From contig NZ_CP037899.1 of NCBI RefSeq assembly GCF_007475525.1, forward strand, positions 1,302,001 through 1,366,000: 64,000 bases of DNA, read 5' to 3'. Both the position numbers and the translations under genes were made by a program. This stretch comes from Methylacidiphilum kamchatkense Kam1 (lineage in GTDB: Bacteria > Verrucomicrobiota > Verrucomicrobiia > Methylacidiphilales > Methylacidiphilaceae). A model generated the notes under the pieces. The model did no database searches and had not been told where the DNA came from. It saw only the letters and a program-made list of their open reading frames with translations. The first letter of the stretch is position 1, and each line of letters begins with the position of its first letter. Shown here piece after piece: positions 55,326 through 64,000 of the stretch.

Positions 55326-56399
55326 CTAGCCAGGATGCGGAGAAAATGCTCGTTCTGTCATCAATTTCATCCAGATTCTCCGATGGGGAGCTGGGAGAGG
55401 TAAAAAGGAGATTTTCTCTTTTTTAATCCACTCTCCCTGCCAAAGATTAGGTTGGAAGAGCTGTTCTTGCTTCCAGGCTGCTTCGCACACCTCAAGGAAA
55501 ATCTTATATCTAGAGAGGAAGGCAGGCAAAGAAAAAAGAATGGTTTTTTGTTCCATAGCAAAAGGATCGAAATTTGGAAATACCCACATGCCTCGGTACC
55601 TCCCTGTCTTGGAGTCTGCTTGATGTAACCAGATAGAATCTTCTTTTCTAAGAATCGCTATCTTTTCTTTTCTTACTTCGATTCTTTTTTTTGGCTTAAA
55701 AGGCAGCTGCTCGGGCTGCTCCGCTTGACAGATTTCTTTCAAAGGACAAATCATACATTTTGGAGCAAGAGCTTTGCATACTGCCCGACCAAAATCCATT
55801 AGTGCCGAATTGAAAAGAGAAAAATCACTATCTTCTGAAAGGAGATTCATAGCCATTCTAGAAAGCTCCTTTAACGCCCTTACTTTGTTAACTGGCTGAT
55901 GAATCGATAGAAGTCTAACCAAAACACGGATGCCGTTAGCATCAAGGGCTACCGTTTTTTTTCCGAAGGCAAGGCTGGCAATCGCATTGGCCGTATAGAG
56001 CCCTATACCGGGTAATTTTAAAAGTTCTGTAGGTTCCGAGGGCAATATTCCTTGCTTTTCATAGAAAACAATTTTGGCTATCTTATGGAGATTTCTTGCC
56101 CTTGCATAATACCCCAACCCTTCCCATGCCTTTAGAACCTCTCCTTCAGAAGCATTGGCAAGCCTTTCCCAATTTTCAAATCTTTCCATCCATTTTAAAT
56201 AGTAAGGAATAACAGTCTTTACTTGAGTTTGTTGTAACATAAATTCAGAAACGACGATCGCATAAGGCTCTTGGGTTTGCCGCCATGGATAGGAATAAGC
56301 ATTCTCTCCATGCCATTCAAAAAGTCTTCTGGGAAAAGTTTCTCTGAATTTTGCGTCGATTCTTTCTAGACAAAAAGCTATATTATTACCATTTTCCAT
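55326..56399 (-). CDS. mutY: A/G-specific adenine glycosylase MutY
   Basis: About 357 residues. PWRQTQEPYAIVVSEFMLQQTQVKTVIPYY has the catalytic Glu of MutY, the HhH element is LLKLPGIGLYTANAIASLAF with the Asp in KTVALDANGIRVLVRL, and a [4Fe-4S] cluster motif C-x6-C-x2-C-x5-C is CKALAPKCMICPLKEIC. The C-terminal Nudix-like domain recognises 8-oxoG. The likely start ATG at 56399 shares the palindrome CATG with the opposite start of rnhC at 56398, so the two coding regions overlap; a longer ATG at 56423 would lie inside rnhC. Confidence 0.92.
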   Translation of the reverse strand: MENGNNIAFCLERIDAKFRETFPRRLFEWHGENAYSYPWRQTQEPYAIVVSEFMLQQTQVKTVIPYYLKWMERFENWERLANASEGEVLKAWEGLGYYARARNLHKIAKIVFYEKQGILPSEPTELLKLPGIGLYTANAIASLAFGKKTVALDANGIRVLVRLLSIHQPVNKVRALKELSRMAMNLLSEDSDFSLFNSALMDFGRAVCKALAPKCMICPLKEICQAEQPEQLPFKPKKRIEVRKEKIAILRKEDSIWLHQADSKTGRYRGMWVFPNFDPFAMEQKTILFSLPAFLSRYKIFLEVCEAAWKQEQLFQPNLWQGEWIKKEKISFLPLPAPHRRIWMKLMTERAFSPHPG

Positions 56400-57315
56400 G
56401 ACTCCTTCTTCTTTTACATTCACCCTGAGCGATAAACAAATTGAAAAACTTAAAGCATTCTTAGATCAAAAAGGCTTTGAGTTCTCAACCATGGATCATG
56501 GGCTATTTAGAGCCAAATCAAAAGGGGTAGTGGTACAAGCCTATAAAACGGGTAAGGTGCTCGTACAGGGTAAAGAAGCCCTGGAATTTTCCCGCAACGT
56601 GATAGAACCTGAAATTCTCCAACAAGCTACTATTGGCTATGAGTTCCTGGTCCATCCTGAATATTTCGAAGCGCATGTTGGAATTGATGAATGCGGCAAA
56701 GGAGATCTATTTGGACCTCTGGTCATTGCCGCTGTTTTTGTTGAGCCACAAACCGCAAAGGACTTCCTCGAAATGGGGATCAAAGACAGCAAACGGATTT
56801 CAAGCATCAAACGGCTAAACCAATTTGCTTTAGAAATAAAGAAAAGAACCAAATATGCCCTCTTAACGCTGCCCCCTTTACGATATAATGAACTATACGA
56901 AAAAAAATTTAAAAATCTTAATTTGCTTTTAGCTTGGGCACATGCTTGGGTTTACAAAAAACTCTCCTTGGAACTCAACGATTCCCCAAAAGTACTCTGT
57001 GATAGGTTTGCCCAACCATGGGTCCTTCAACAATCTTTTAAAAGGATTGGAGCCGATCAATTACTAGAACAGAAAACCAAAGCCGAATCGGATCCAGCAG
57101 TGGCTGCAGCTTCCATCCTTGCAAGACTGACTTTTGTAGAGGAGTTGGCAAAATTAAGCCAAGTTATCGGCTTGCCATTACCCAAAGGAGCTTCTTCAAA
57201 AGCAGCACAGCTTGCTAAAGACATATTGTTGCGTTGTGGTAAAGATACCCTTCAGAAAGTCGCTAAAATACATTTCAAAACCATCCAACAAATTTTGGCC
57301 AATTGTGCCCTATAA
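56398..57315 (+). CDS. rnhC: Ribonuclease HIII
   Basis: 305 residues. The N-terminal TBP-like substrate-binding domain (about residues 1-85) is followed by the RNase H fold: HVGIDECGKGDLFGPLVIAAVFVE with the metal-binding acidic triad (D, E and D), KDSKRISSIKRL, LLAWAHAWVYKKL and KAESDPAVAAASILARL. It removes RNA from RNA-DNA hybrids. The N-domain distinguishes HIII from HII. It is divergent from mutY with overlapping starts; no Shine-Dalgarno is visible. Confidence 0.92.
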   Translation: MTPSSFTFTLSDKQIEKLKAFLDQKGFEFSTMDHGLFRAKSKGVVVQAYKTGKVLVQGKEALEFSRNVIEPEILQQATIGYEFLVHPEYFEAHVGIDECGKGDLFGPLVIAAVFVEPQTAKDFLEMGIKDSKRISSIKRLNQFALEIKKRTKYALLTLPPLRYNELYEKKFKNLNLLLAWAHAWVYKKLSLELNDSPKVLCDRFAQPWVLQQSFKRIGADQLLEQKTKAESDPAVAAASILARLTFVEELAKLSQVIGLPLPKGASSKAAQLAKDILLRCGKDTLQKVAKIHFKTIQQILANCAL

Positions 57316-57363
57316 GAAACTGAAAAACATTTCTTACTAAGTTGTTAAACCCAACCAATAGAG

Positions 57364-59436
57364 ATGAACGAACTGGTAAAGGAAGCCCATATTGGAGCCA
57401 AACGGGCACGACTACTCGAAAAACTTGGGATTGTTTCTAAAAAAACCCTTCTTCTTTATTTGCCTTTTCGGTATGAGAACCGCAAGGAGCAAAAATCTTT
57501 ATTCGAAGTGACGGAAAACGAAGCTCTACTATTTAAAGGAATCATCAGAACTGTCCAAAAAGGCCAACTTAAGGCCAGAACAACTGTGAAGACTACCCTT
57601 CTTTCTTTGAGCGATCAAAGAGAACAACTGGTTTGCATTTGGTTTTGGAAAAGCTTACCACAGTACCTTTCAGTAGGCCAAAAACTTGCTGTTTATGGAA
57701 CAGTGCGGCTATACAAAGGAAAATGGACAATGTGGCAGCCGGAAGTCGAACCTTTTGAAGAGGAAAAAGAGCTTTTAGCTTCTCTGCACTTATGTCGAAT
57801 TGTTCCCATCTATTCGACAACCTCTGGTCTTTCCCAAAAAGTCTTAAGAGAGATCATCCAAGCGCAGCTACAAAAAATTAATCCTGAATCTGCCGATCCC
57901 TATCCATTACCTGAGGAACTTAAACTTCCTACCCTTTCCTTCGCCATTCACAAAGTGCATTTTCCCGACTTTCTTGATCAAACTCAACAATGCAGGGAAC
58001 GAATCGCCTATCACGAATTTTTCGTTGAGCAGTTTCGAATGGCCTACAGGAAATTTGTAAGATCAAAAATTAAAATCCAACGGCCGCCTAAGCGTCTGTC
58101 CCTTTGTCGTGGTTTTTTAGCTTCCCTCCCTTTTGTTCCAACTTCGGCTCAACAAAAAGCCATCTCTGAAATCGAAAAAGATTTAGAAGCTCCCACACCC
58201 ATGAATAGGCTTCTTATGGGCGATGTGGGTTCAGGGAAAACCCTTGTAGCCATTTACGCTGCCTTAAAAACAGTCGAAAGAGGACAAGATGTTTTGTTTA
58301 TGTCTCCTACCGGAGCCTTGGCTAGTCAGCATTTTCTGACCTTAAAAAATTGGCTACACTCCATGTCTATTCCCATTTATTATGTAGGGAAGGAATCCAG
58401 ACAAAAGACTGATTTAGAGTCTTCCTATAAAGAAGATCTTTTCCAATTTGAAAAAGACCGTTCGTTGGGTTCTCTTCCAGGTAAAGTCTTTGTGGGAACT
58501 CACGCCTTACTCTTTCGCTCTTTCGATCCACAATCTCTTGGTTTAATCATCATCGATGAGCAGCATAAATTTGGAGTCGAACAGCGCACGAGCCTTGCCA
58601 AAAAAGGAATCTATCCTGACATATTGACGATGACAGCAACTCCTATTCCCAGAACACTGGCCTTATCGCTCTATGGCGATTTAGACTTTTCTATTCTCGA
58701 TGTCCTTCCTTCTAACCGGGGAAAGATCGTAACCAAAATTCGCTCTTCAGATGCCCTTCCTAAAATATGGGAATTTATTAGAGGGTTGCTACGACAAGGC
58801 GCTCAAGCCTATGTAGTCTATCCTACTATCCATGAATCAAAGGAATATGTAGGAGAGTCCTTGGAAAAAGGATTTGAAGAACTCAAAAAAGTCTTTTCTG
58901 ACTTTCCCCTTGGAATGGTCCATGGAGAAATGGATCCTTCGGAACGGGAGCCAGTTTTTGAGTCATTTAGAAAGAATAAAATTGCACTGCTAGCAGCCAC
59001 CTCGATCATTGAAGTGGGCATTGACGTTCCCAATGCACGAATCATGCTAGTGATGGGTGCTGATCGATTTGGTCTGGCTCAGCTCCATCAGATACGTGGA
59101 AGGATTGGTCGGGGTCCAGCTGTTTCCTATTGTATTCTCATTGCCGATAACCCAACTCCAGAAAGTAGGAAGAGACTTAAAATTTTAGAATACTCCAGAG
59201 ACGGATTCGAAATTGCCAAAGAAGACATGAAGATTCGAGGCATGGGGGAGTTTTTTGGATCCCTTCAAAGTGGAAAAAGCAGTTACCTCACTGCCGATCC
59301 CATCGTTCAAGAAAACCTGCTTCTGCTTGCAAGGCAACAAGCTCTAAAAATACTTTCAGAAGACCCTGATCTTTTAATCAACATCAAACTTCGTAAATAT
59401 ATAAACGAAGAAAATCTCGATCTGCTAGAATCATAA
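57364..59436 (+). CDS. recG: ATP-dependent DNA helicase RecG
   Basis: 690 residues, full length. A wedge/OB domain (GIVSKKTLLLYLPFRYENRK, KGIIRTVQKGQLKARTTVKTTLLSL) precedes the helicase lobes: LLMGDVGSGKTLVAIYAAL (Walker A), IIIDEQHKFGVEQR (DEQH), TMTATPIPRTLALSLYGDLDFSILDVLPSNRGK and ATSIIEVGIDVPNARIMLVMGADRFGLAQLHQIRGRIGRG. RecG reverses and branch-migrates stalled forks. It lies 48 bases after rnhC in the same direction and may be cotranscribed. Confidence 0.96.
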   Translation: MNELVKEAHIGAKRARLLEKLGIVSKKTLLLYLPFRYENRKEQKSLFEVTENEALLFKGIIRTVQKGQLKARTTVKTTLLSLSDQREQLVCIWFWKSLPQYLSVGQKLAVYGTVRLYKGKWTMWQPEVEPFEEEKELLASLHLCRIVPIYSTTSGLSQKVLREIIQAQLQKINPESADPYPLPEELKLPTLSFAIHKVHFPDFLDQTQQCRERIAYHEFFVEQFRMAYRKFVRSKIKIQRPPKRLSLCRGFLASLPFVPTSAQQKAISEIEKDLEAPTPMNRLLMGDVGSGKTLVAIYAALKTVERGQDVLFMSPTGALASQHFLTLKNWLHSMSIPIYYVGKESRQKTDLESSYKEDLFQFEKDRSLGSLPGKVFVGTHALLFRSFDPQSLGLIIIDEQHKFGVEQRTSLAKKGIYPDILTMTATPIPRTLALSLYGDLDFSILDVLPSNRGKIVTKIRSSDALPKIWEFIRGLLRQGAQAYVVYPTIHESKEYVGESLEKGFEELKKVFSDFPLGMVHGEMDPSEREPVFESFRKNKIALLAATSIIEVGIDVPNARIMLVMGADRFGLAQLHQIRGRIGRGPAVSYCILIADNPTPESRKRLKILEYSRDGFEIAKEDMKIRGMGEFFGSLQSGKSSYLTADPIVQENLLLLARQQALKILSEDPDLLINIKLRKYINEENLDLLES

Positions 59437-59534
59437 AATTCGTTATCAATGCCCTAATATCTGCTATACCATAAAAAAATTCTCAGTATATATTATTTTG
59501 AAGTTATTTACTTTCAGAGAAACCAAACCATATT

Positions 59535-61126
59535 ATGACTTTCATGCCAAAGGAAACAAAAAAGGGAGAATTTCTTCTTACCCTTTCTGGTTTTTTGATT
59601 GCAGGGCTTGTTGGTCTATTAATAGGTCTGTCCGCTTTTTTAATTTTTAAACCTACTTCTTCGAGCTCCCAAAAATCAGCTCCGCCTACCACCGTTGAAG
59701 TTCCAGTGGCTAGAGCTTTACCCGTTCATCCGAAAGAAATTGGAGTCTTTCGCAATAATCTCCTTGAGACCATTAACGAGGAATACGTTCGGATTATAGG
59801 ACAAGCCTTACCTGCTGTGGTTAATATTTTTTCTGCACGGCCTGTCGAAGGTTCTGCGGATTTGGAGGATGGAAATCAAAAAGAGACCAAACAAAAACGA
59901 AAAACTTGGAAAAAACCCCCCATGGATGAAGAAACATCTCTTGGCTCAGGCATTATTCTGAGCGATGATGGGAACATTCTAACCAACGCCCACTTAGTGA
60001 AAAACGCTAGAGAAATCAGAGTACAACTTTTCGATGGTCGTCGCTACGAAGCCAAGCTTTTGGGAATCGATTCTCCAACAGATGTAGCAGTACTAAAAAT
60101 ATCTGCCCAGCATCTTTCAGTACTCAATTGGGGGGATTCGGATGCCCTACAAGTTGGAGAGCAAGTTTTTGCTGTGGGTAATCCTTTTGGCCTGACAGGC
60201 TCTGTAAGCCGTGGTATCGTCAGTGCCAAAGGAAGGAACCCTACCCTTTCTTCTACAAGCTACGAAGACTTTATCCAAACAGATGCCGCTATTAATCCAG
60301 GCAATTCTGGGGGAGCTTTAATTAATGTCCGGGGAGAGCTCGTTGGAATTAACACCGCGATCTATTCTGGAAACGGGGGTTCTAATGGCATCGGATTTGC
60401 CATTCCAAGTAAGCTTGCAAAGTTCGCCTATGCCAGTCTCTTGACCAAAGGCAAAGTGATTCGTGGCTTTCTTGGAGTAGAAACACAGGAAGTAGACGAA
60501 GACTTACAGCAAATCTTTGGCTTGCCTACCTCTGAAGGGGCTTTGATTACGAAAGTCGAACCTCATTCCCCCGCTTCTAAAGCTGGCCTACAACGAGGTG
60601 ACATCATCGTCAAGTACAATGAGCTGCCTGTTAAGGATCCTGCCGAGCTGAGAATTTCTGTCTCTCAATCCCAGCAGGCAGCAAAATTCCTATCGTTTTT
60701 TACCGAGATGGGCAAAAACATCAGATCTATGTGGAAATTACCGAACAGCCAGAAAATATTGCCAGTGGCGCTAACGATGAATCTGGAGGCAATCCGTCCT
60801 GGAAAGTGACTGTCACTGGAGATCTTCAAAATGTTTTTGGTGGCCTTCATGTAGTCGATCTAGATCCAACATTAAGATCGCGCTTATCTCTGAGTCCAAA
60901 AGCTACTGGCATCTATCTGGTTGATGTAGAAGGAGGCTATCCGGCCTTTGATCTGCTTTATCCAGGAGACGTTATTGAAGAAATTAGAAGGCCTGGAAGC
61001 GCCCCAATTAAGATCCATTCGGTTGCTGAATTCCTGCAGCTGATCAATCAGATTCCAGCAACGGAAAGCGTGGCCGTTTTCCTCCAGAGAGGAAATAACC
61101 AGATGTTTGTGTTGCTCAAGCCTTAG
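59535..61126 (+). CDS. HtrA/DegP-family serine protease (frameshifted)
   Basis: N-terminal signal anchor (FLLTLSGFLIAGLVGLLIGLSAFLIF), then a trypsin-like domain with GIILSDDGNILTNAHLVKNA (His), SPTDVAVLKI (Asp) and QTDAAINPGNSGGALINVRGELVGINTA (Ser), then two PDZ regions. The written frame ends at 60809 in the first PDZ domain (KFLSFFTEMG), but adding one A to the A4 run at 60683-60686 reads GKIPIVFYRDGQKHQIYVEITEQ and continues to 61126. Restored, it is about 530 residues with a second PDZ domain. A periplasmic quality-control protease. It lies 98 bases after recG. Confidence 0.92.
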
Positions 61127-61214
61127 AAAAAAAATAGATTGAGAAAAGAAATCCCACTTTACAATTTTGTTTAAAGAGAAAAAGATTGTTTATCATCCAA
61201 TATTGAGCAAAATT

Positions 61215-62069
61215 ATGAACATGCCGTACTGGTCCAACGAACAGAGCGGCGAGCCCCTCTTCTGGGTGAAAAACAGGCCGGTGTATGTCACCGGTGTTCT
61301 GATTCTTGCTCATTGTGTCTGTTTTATTATTGGGGTATTCGCTGCAGCTTTAGATTTTTCCTCTTGGTTTGTGGAACTTTCTTTCAATACGCGCGCTGTA
61401 CTCCTCCATACCAAGCTCTGGCAACTGTTAACTTACCCCTGGGTTCATACCCCTTCTCTGGCATTCGCCCTTGACATGCTGGTTCTCTACTGGTTTGGCC
61501 ATGATGTTGAACATGTCCTAGGAAGACTTAAATATTTGCTTCTTTATTTTTCGCTTATTTTCTTGCCTGCTGTCTTTTCTTTAGGCCTTTCAGCTATTGA
61601 TCCAACAATCCGTGGAGTTATGAATGGGTCAGATCTCATTCATTTTTCCTTATTCATTGCCTACACCTGTTTATTCCCCTCCTCAGAGCTTTTTCTTGGC
61701 ATCAAGGCAAAATGGGTGGCTATTATTTTCCTTGCTCTTTTCTCGTTGATCGATATCGCTTCTAAGTCTTGGATCCATCTCTTCTGGTGTTGGAGTTCAG
61801 TGGCGATTGCCACTTATTCGATACTTGGAAGAAAAATCTTTCAGTATTTACCCTCTTTCAAAATAGGAATGGCCAAACGAAAGACACAAAAACCGAAGGC
61901 CCCAGAGTCTTCTTCTATCTATAATAAGAAAAAAACAGAGGAAGATGAAACAATAGATGCCATTCTGGATAAAATTGCTAAAAGCGGTATAGGCAGTTTA
62001 ACGAAATCCGAACGTGCTGCTTTAGAAAGAGCTCGTATAGCTTTGTTGAAAAAAGACCAAAAAAAGTAA
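61215..62069 (+). CDS. Rhomboid-like membrane protein lacking the catalytic serine
   Basis: About 285 residues with six hydrophobic segments. LWQLLTYPWVHTPSLAFALDMLVLYWFGHDVEHVLG corresponds to the L1/TM2 of rhomboids, but the position of the nucleophile reads GVMNGSDLIHF instead of GASG, so the active serine appears replaced. The His-like segment is WIHLFWCW. A cytoplasmic tail EDETIDAILDKIAKSGIGSLTKSERAALERAR resembles tails found in other rhomboid-family proteins. The start ATG at 61215 is chosen over an upstream non-ATG codon. It may be a non-protease member. Confidence 0.65.
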   Translation: MNMPYWSNEQSGEPLFWVKNRPVYVTGVLILAHCVCFIIGVFAAALDFSSWFVELSFNTRAVLLHTKLWQLLTYPWVHTPSLAFALDMLVLYWFGHDVEHVLGRLKYLLLYFSLIFLPAVFSLGLSAIDPTIRGVMNGSDLIHFSLFIAYTCLFPSSELFLGIKAKWVAIIFLALFSLIDIASKSWIHLFWCWSSVAIATYSILGRKIFQYLPSFKIGMAKRKTQKPKAPESSSIYNKKKTEEDETIDAILDKIAKSGIGSLTKSERAALERARIALLKKDQKK

Positions 62070-62113
62070 GTGGTAGCCACAGAAACTAGGATAGAAAAAG
62101 CCCCAACGGATCC

Positions 62114-63217
62114 CTAGAGAACGTCATTAAATTTTGGCGTACTGACAAGCTTTTCACCCATTTCGCTCCGGAGCCGAATAGTTTTGTAGTTAAGGTTGTG
62201 ATAAGTCTCTATTTTTCTTATGGTTCTATTCTTAGCTCTCATTAAAAGGGAAGTCGTAATGGCATACTTATCTGTAAACCGAACGCCTGGAATTCCTGGG
62301 CAATCCGTAATAGCCGTAGCACAAAAAATAATGTTGCCTCCCTTAGCTAAATCATCAGTATAGAAAATCTGGTTGAGACGGTCTTCCCAACCCTGCTCGA
62401 TTAAAAATTGCCTTTCTGTTTCATCTTTTGGCCATACCATAATCTGGATTTCTCCTCCCAGGCATTTGATTGCTGCTGCTGCTAGGACTGCTTCGGGCGC
62501 TCCTCCAATTCCAATGTACACATCAATGCCTCCTGATGGCAACGAAGGCAACATTGCAGCCGTCACATCCCCATCGCTAATAAGCCGAAGGGCACAGCCC
62601 ATAGACCGTATTTCTTTGATTAATCGTTCATGTCGAGGCCTATCCAACACACATACAACCAGATCAGTCAATCTTTTTCTCAGCCCTCTAGCAATGATAG
62701 GAAGTAGTTCATCCACAGGGCTTGTGAGTTTCAGACAATCAACCCCTAAGGACCGAATATAATTTTTGACTTGTGGCCCATAAGCCAATTTCATGACATA
62801 AAAACAGGGGATATCCAAGAGCGCGCACTCTACTCCTGGTTCAGGGGAAGCAGCAGCAATAACAGACAGAGAGCTTCCGCTACCCTTAGCAACATTGGTG
62901 GTTCCATCAATTGGATCGACGGCTATATCATATAACGGAGCATTTTCAGTCCATCGGCCAAGTTTTTCTCCTTTAAATATTCCTGGAGCCTTGTCTTTGA
63001 TCCCTTCGCCAATGACAACTTCTCCGCGGATATCCATGAGATCAAACATACCTCGAATCGCATCAGAAGCGGCCGCATCCGCTTTTTCTTTTTCTCCACG
63101 GCCTAGCCACCGGTAAACAGTTAAAGCAGCTCCTTCTGTTGCTCGTACAAAATCGAATTGAATGATGCGTTCTATATCCGGATAATTTTCTACTTGGTAA
63201 CGTTCCATGGTTTTCAT
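62114..63217 (-). CDS. glpX: Class II fructose-1,6-bisphosphatase GlpX
   Basis: 367 residues. VRATEGAALTVYRWLGRGEKEKADAAASDAIRGMFD, the metal site GEVVIGEGIKDKAPGIFKGEKLG and DIAVDPIDGTTNVAKGS, then RLISDGDVTAAMLPSLPSGGIDVYIGIGGAPEAVLAAAAIKCLGGE are GlpX signatures. It dephosphorylates fructose-1,6-bisphosphate, and in autotrophs often also sedoheptulose bisphosphate in the Calvin cycle, which this group uses for carbon. Two near-identical start ATGs (63217 and 63208) are possible. Confidence 0.95.
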   Translation of the reverse strand: MKTMERYQVENYPDIERIIQFDFVRATEGAALTVYRWLGRGEKEKADAAASDAIRGMFDLMDIRGEVVIGEGIKDKAPGIFKGEKLGRWTENAPLYDIAVDPIDGTTNVAKGSGSSLSVIAAASPEPGVECALLDIPCFYVMKLAYGPQVKNYIRSLGVDCLKLTSPVDELLPIIARGLRKRLTDLVVCVLDRPRHERLIKEIRSMGCALRLISDGDVTAAMLPSLPSGGIDVYIGIGGAPEAVLAAAAIKCLGGEIQIMVWPKDETERQFLIEQGWEDRLNQIFYTDDLAKGGNIIFCATAITDCPGIPGVRFTDKYAITTSLLMRAKNRTIRKIETYHNLNYKTIRLRSEMGEKLVSTPKFNDVL

Positions 63218-63338
63218 AGCCTAAATAAAGGAGGCGTTCGGGTTTTTTTTAAAAAGATTCAAAACAATAAATGAAATTTATAAACAATAATAATACTAAA
63301 AAATATTAAATGGAGAAAGAAATAAAACAATATAACAA

Positions 63339-63412
<74 letters not shown>

Positions 63413-63502
63413 CTTTTTATTATTTTTCAAACAAGAACAAGAACAATGAGTAACAAATCCAATTTATAAACGAAATGTCAATTATAATTTAACGGTTCTT
63501 TT

Positions 63503-64000
63503 ATGATCAGAAATACCTCAGTTCAACGGATAGCGATCTTTGGTGGAAGCTTTGATCCTATCCATCATGGTCATTTGATTAGCGCTATGGATTGCCTTGA
63601 ACAAATGGCTCTGGAGAAGATCATCTTCATGCCTTGTGCTCGTTCCCCATTCAAAAAAACCAATCCTATCGCTTCCGCTCAAGATCGACTAGAAATGATC
63701 CGGCTTGCCATCAAACCTTTCAAAAAGTTTGAACTATCTTCCTTTGAATTGCAAAGCCCTGCTCCCTCTTATTCTATCCATACGGCAAAGGCATTCCAAA
63801 AGCTCTTTCAACAGATTGAGCTATTCTGGATTATTGGTTCGGATCAAGTCCAAGGACTTCCAAAATGGAAAGAGTTTGCTGAGCTCATCAAAATCGTTAA
63901 ATTTATTGTAGTTCCAAGGGCTGGTTTTCCATTCGAAAAAAAGAGTTATCTTAGGATCTTGCCAACAAGTAGATATATTGATATATCTTCTAGTGAAATT
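63503..64000 (+). CDS. nadD: Nicotinate-nucleotide adenylyltransferase NadD (3' end outside window)
   Basis: An open frame of 166 codons that runs off the end of the window. IAIFGGSFDPIHHGHLISAMDCLEQMALEKIIFMPCARSPFKK contains the nucleotidyltransferase GSFDPIHxGH motif, and FWIIGSDQVQGLPKWKEFAELI and RYIDISSSEI are conserved NadD elements. It adenylates nicotinate mononucleotide in NAD biosynthesis. The C-terminal portion is missing only because the window stops. Confidence 0.93.
   Translation, partial: MIRNTSVQRIAIFGGSFDPIHHGHLISAMDCLEQMALEKIIFMPCARSPFKKTNPIASAQDRLEMIRLAIKPFKKFELSSFELQSPAPSYSIHTAKAFQKLFQQIELFWIIGSDQVQGLPKWKEFAELIKIVKFIVVPRAGFPFEKKSYLRILPTSRYIDISSSEI

Noticed and set aside
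62373-62762. A 129-codon rightward frame inside glpX
   Set aside because: Antisense shadow of a conserved gene, rich in serine and proline as such shadows often are.

Overview
The window looks like a chromosomal segment from a thermoacidophilic verrucomicrobial methanotroph (Methylacidiphilum type). The evidence is a complete pmoCAB operon whose PmoB lacks the copper-binding histidines of proteobacterial enzymes, an oxygen-tolerant group 1d [NiFe] hydrogenase, an NAD-dependent formate dehydrogenase, a type II fructose bisphosphatase, a large set of glycogen enzymes and a moderately AT-rich composition. Species and strain are inferred, not proven.

Layout. 1-15 kb: the 3' end of umuC, a GT4 glycosyltransferase, a Slp-like protein, an Lhr-type helicase split over two overlapping frames, a multi-HTH protein, a kinase-fold protein, a SixA-like phosphatase, a metal P-type ATPase and a secreted protein with a duplicated domain. 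15-21 kb: hydrogenase hupSLC plus hupH, divergent from formate dehydrogenase, then a rhomboid protease. 22-35 kb: FIST, VanZ-like and VOC proteins, a GT4/GH57/GH13 glycogen cluster, an alanine-glyoxylate-type aminotransferase, an MNIO (DUF692) peptide-modification locus with a short Cys-containing precursor, and the debranching enzyme GlgX. 35-38 kb: a methyltransferase, a GH15 enzyme and WrbA. 38.5-53.5 kb: the PMO region. 54-64 kb: tRNA-Ala, DAHP synthase, MutY, RNase HIII, RecG, HtrA, an inactive-looking rhomboid, GlpX, tRNA-Pro and the start of nadD.

The PMO region is the main system. A leftward six-gene unit (pmoC, pmoA, pmoB, a small membrane-anchored protein, PEP synthase, an outer-membrane-like protein) ends at a strong hairpin terminator. 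A rightward unit (VOC protein, gluconate-dehydrogenase-like subunit 3, GMC oxidoreductase, GlcD-like and GlcF-like subunits) is divergent from it. Each unit has its own excellent -24/-12 (sigma-54) promoter in the shared spacer, and an AcoR-like sigma-54 activator lies at the far end. This matches, from memory, the published pmoCAB3 cluster of Methylacidiphilum, proposed to oxidise acetone to acetol and on to pyruvate. PEP synthase inside the pmo unit fits a pathway ending in pyruvate. So this PMO is more likely a ketone monooxygenase than a methane monooxygenase.

Sequence quality. At least five reading frames are broken in ways that one extra base would repair, usually in a homopolymer run: formate dehydrogenase, the GH57 enzyme, PEP synthase (twice) and HtrA. 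This points to homopolymer undercalling in the source assembly rather than real gene loss. The Lhr split is in the opposite direction and may be real.
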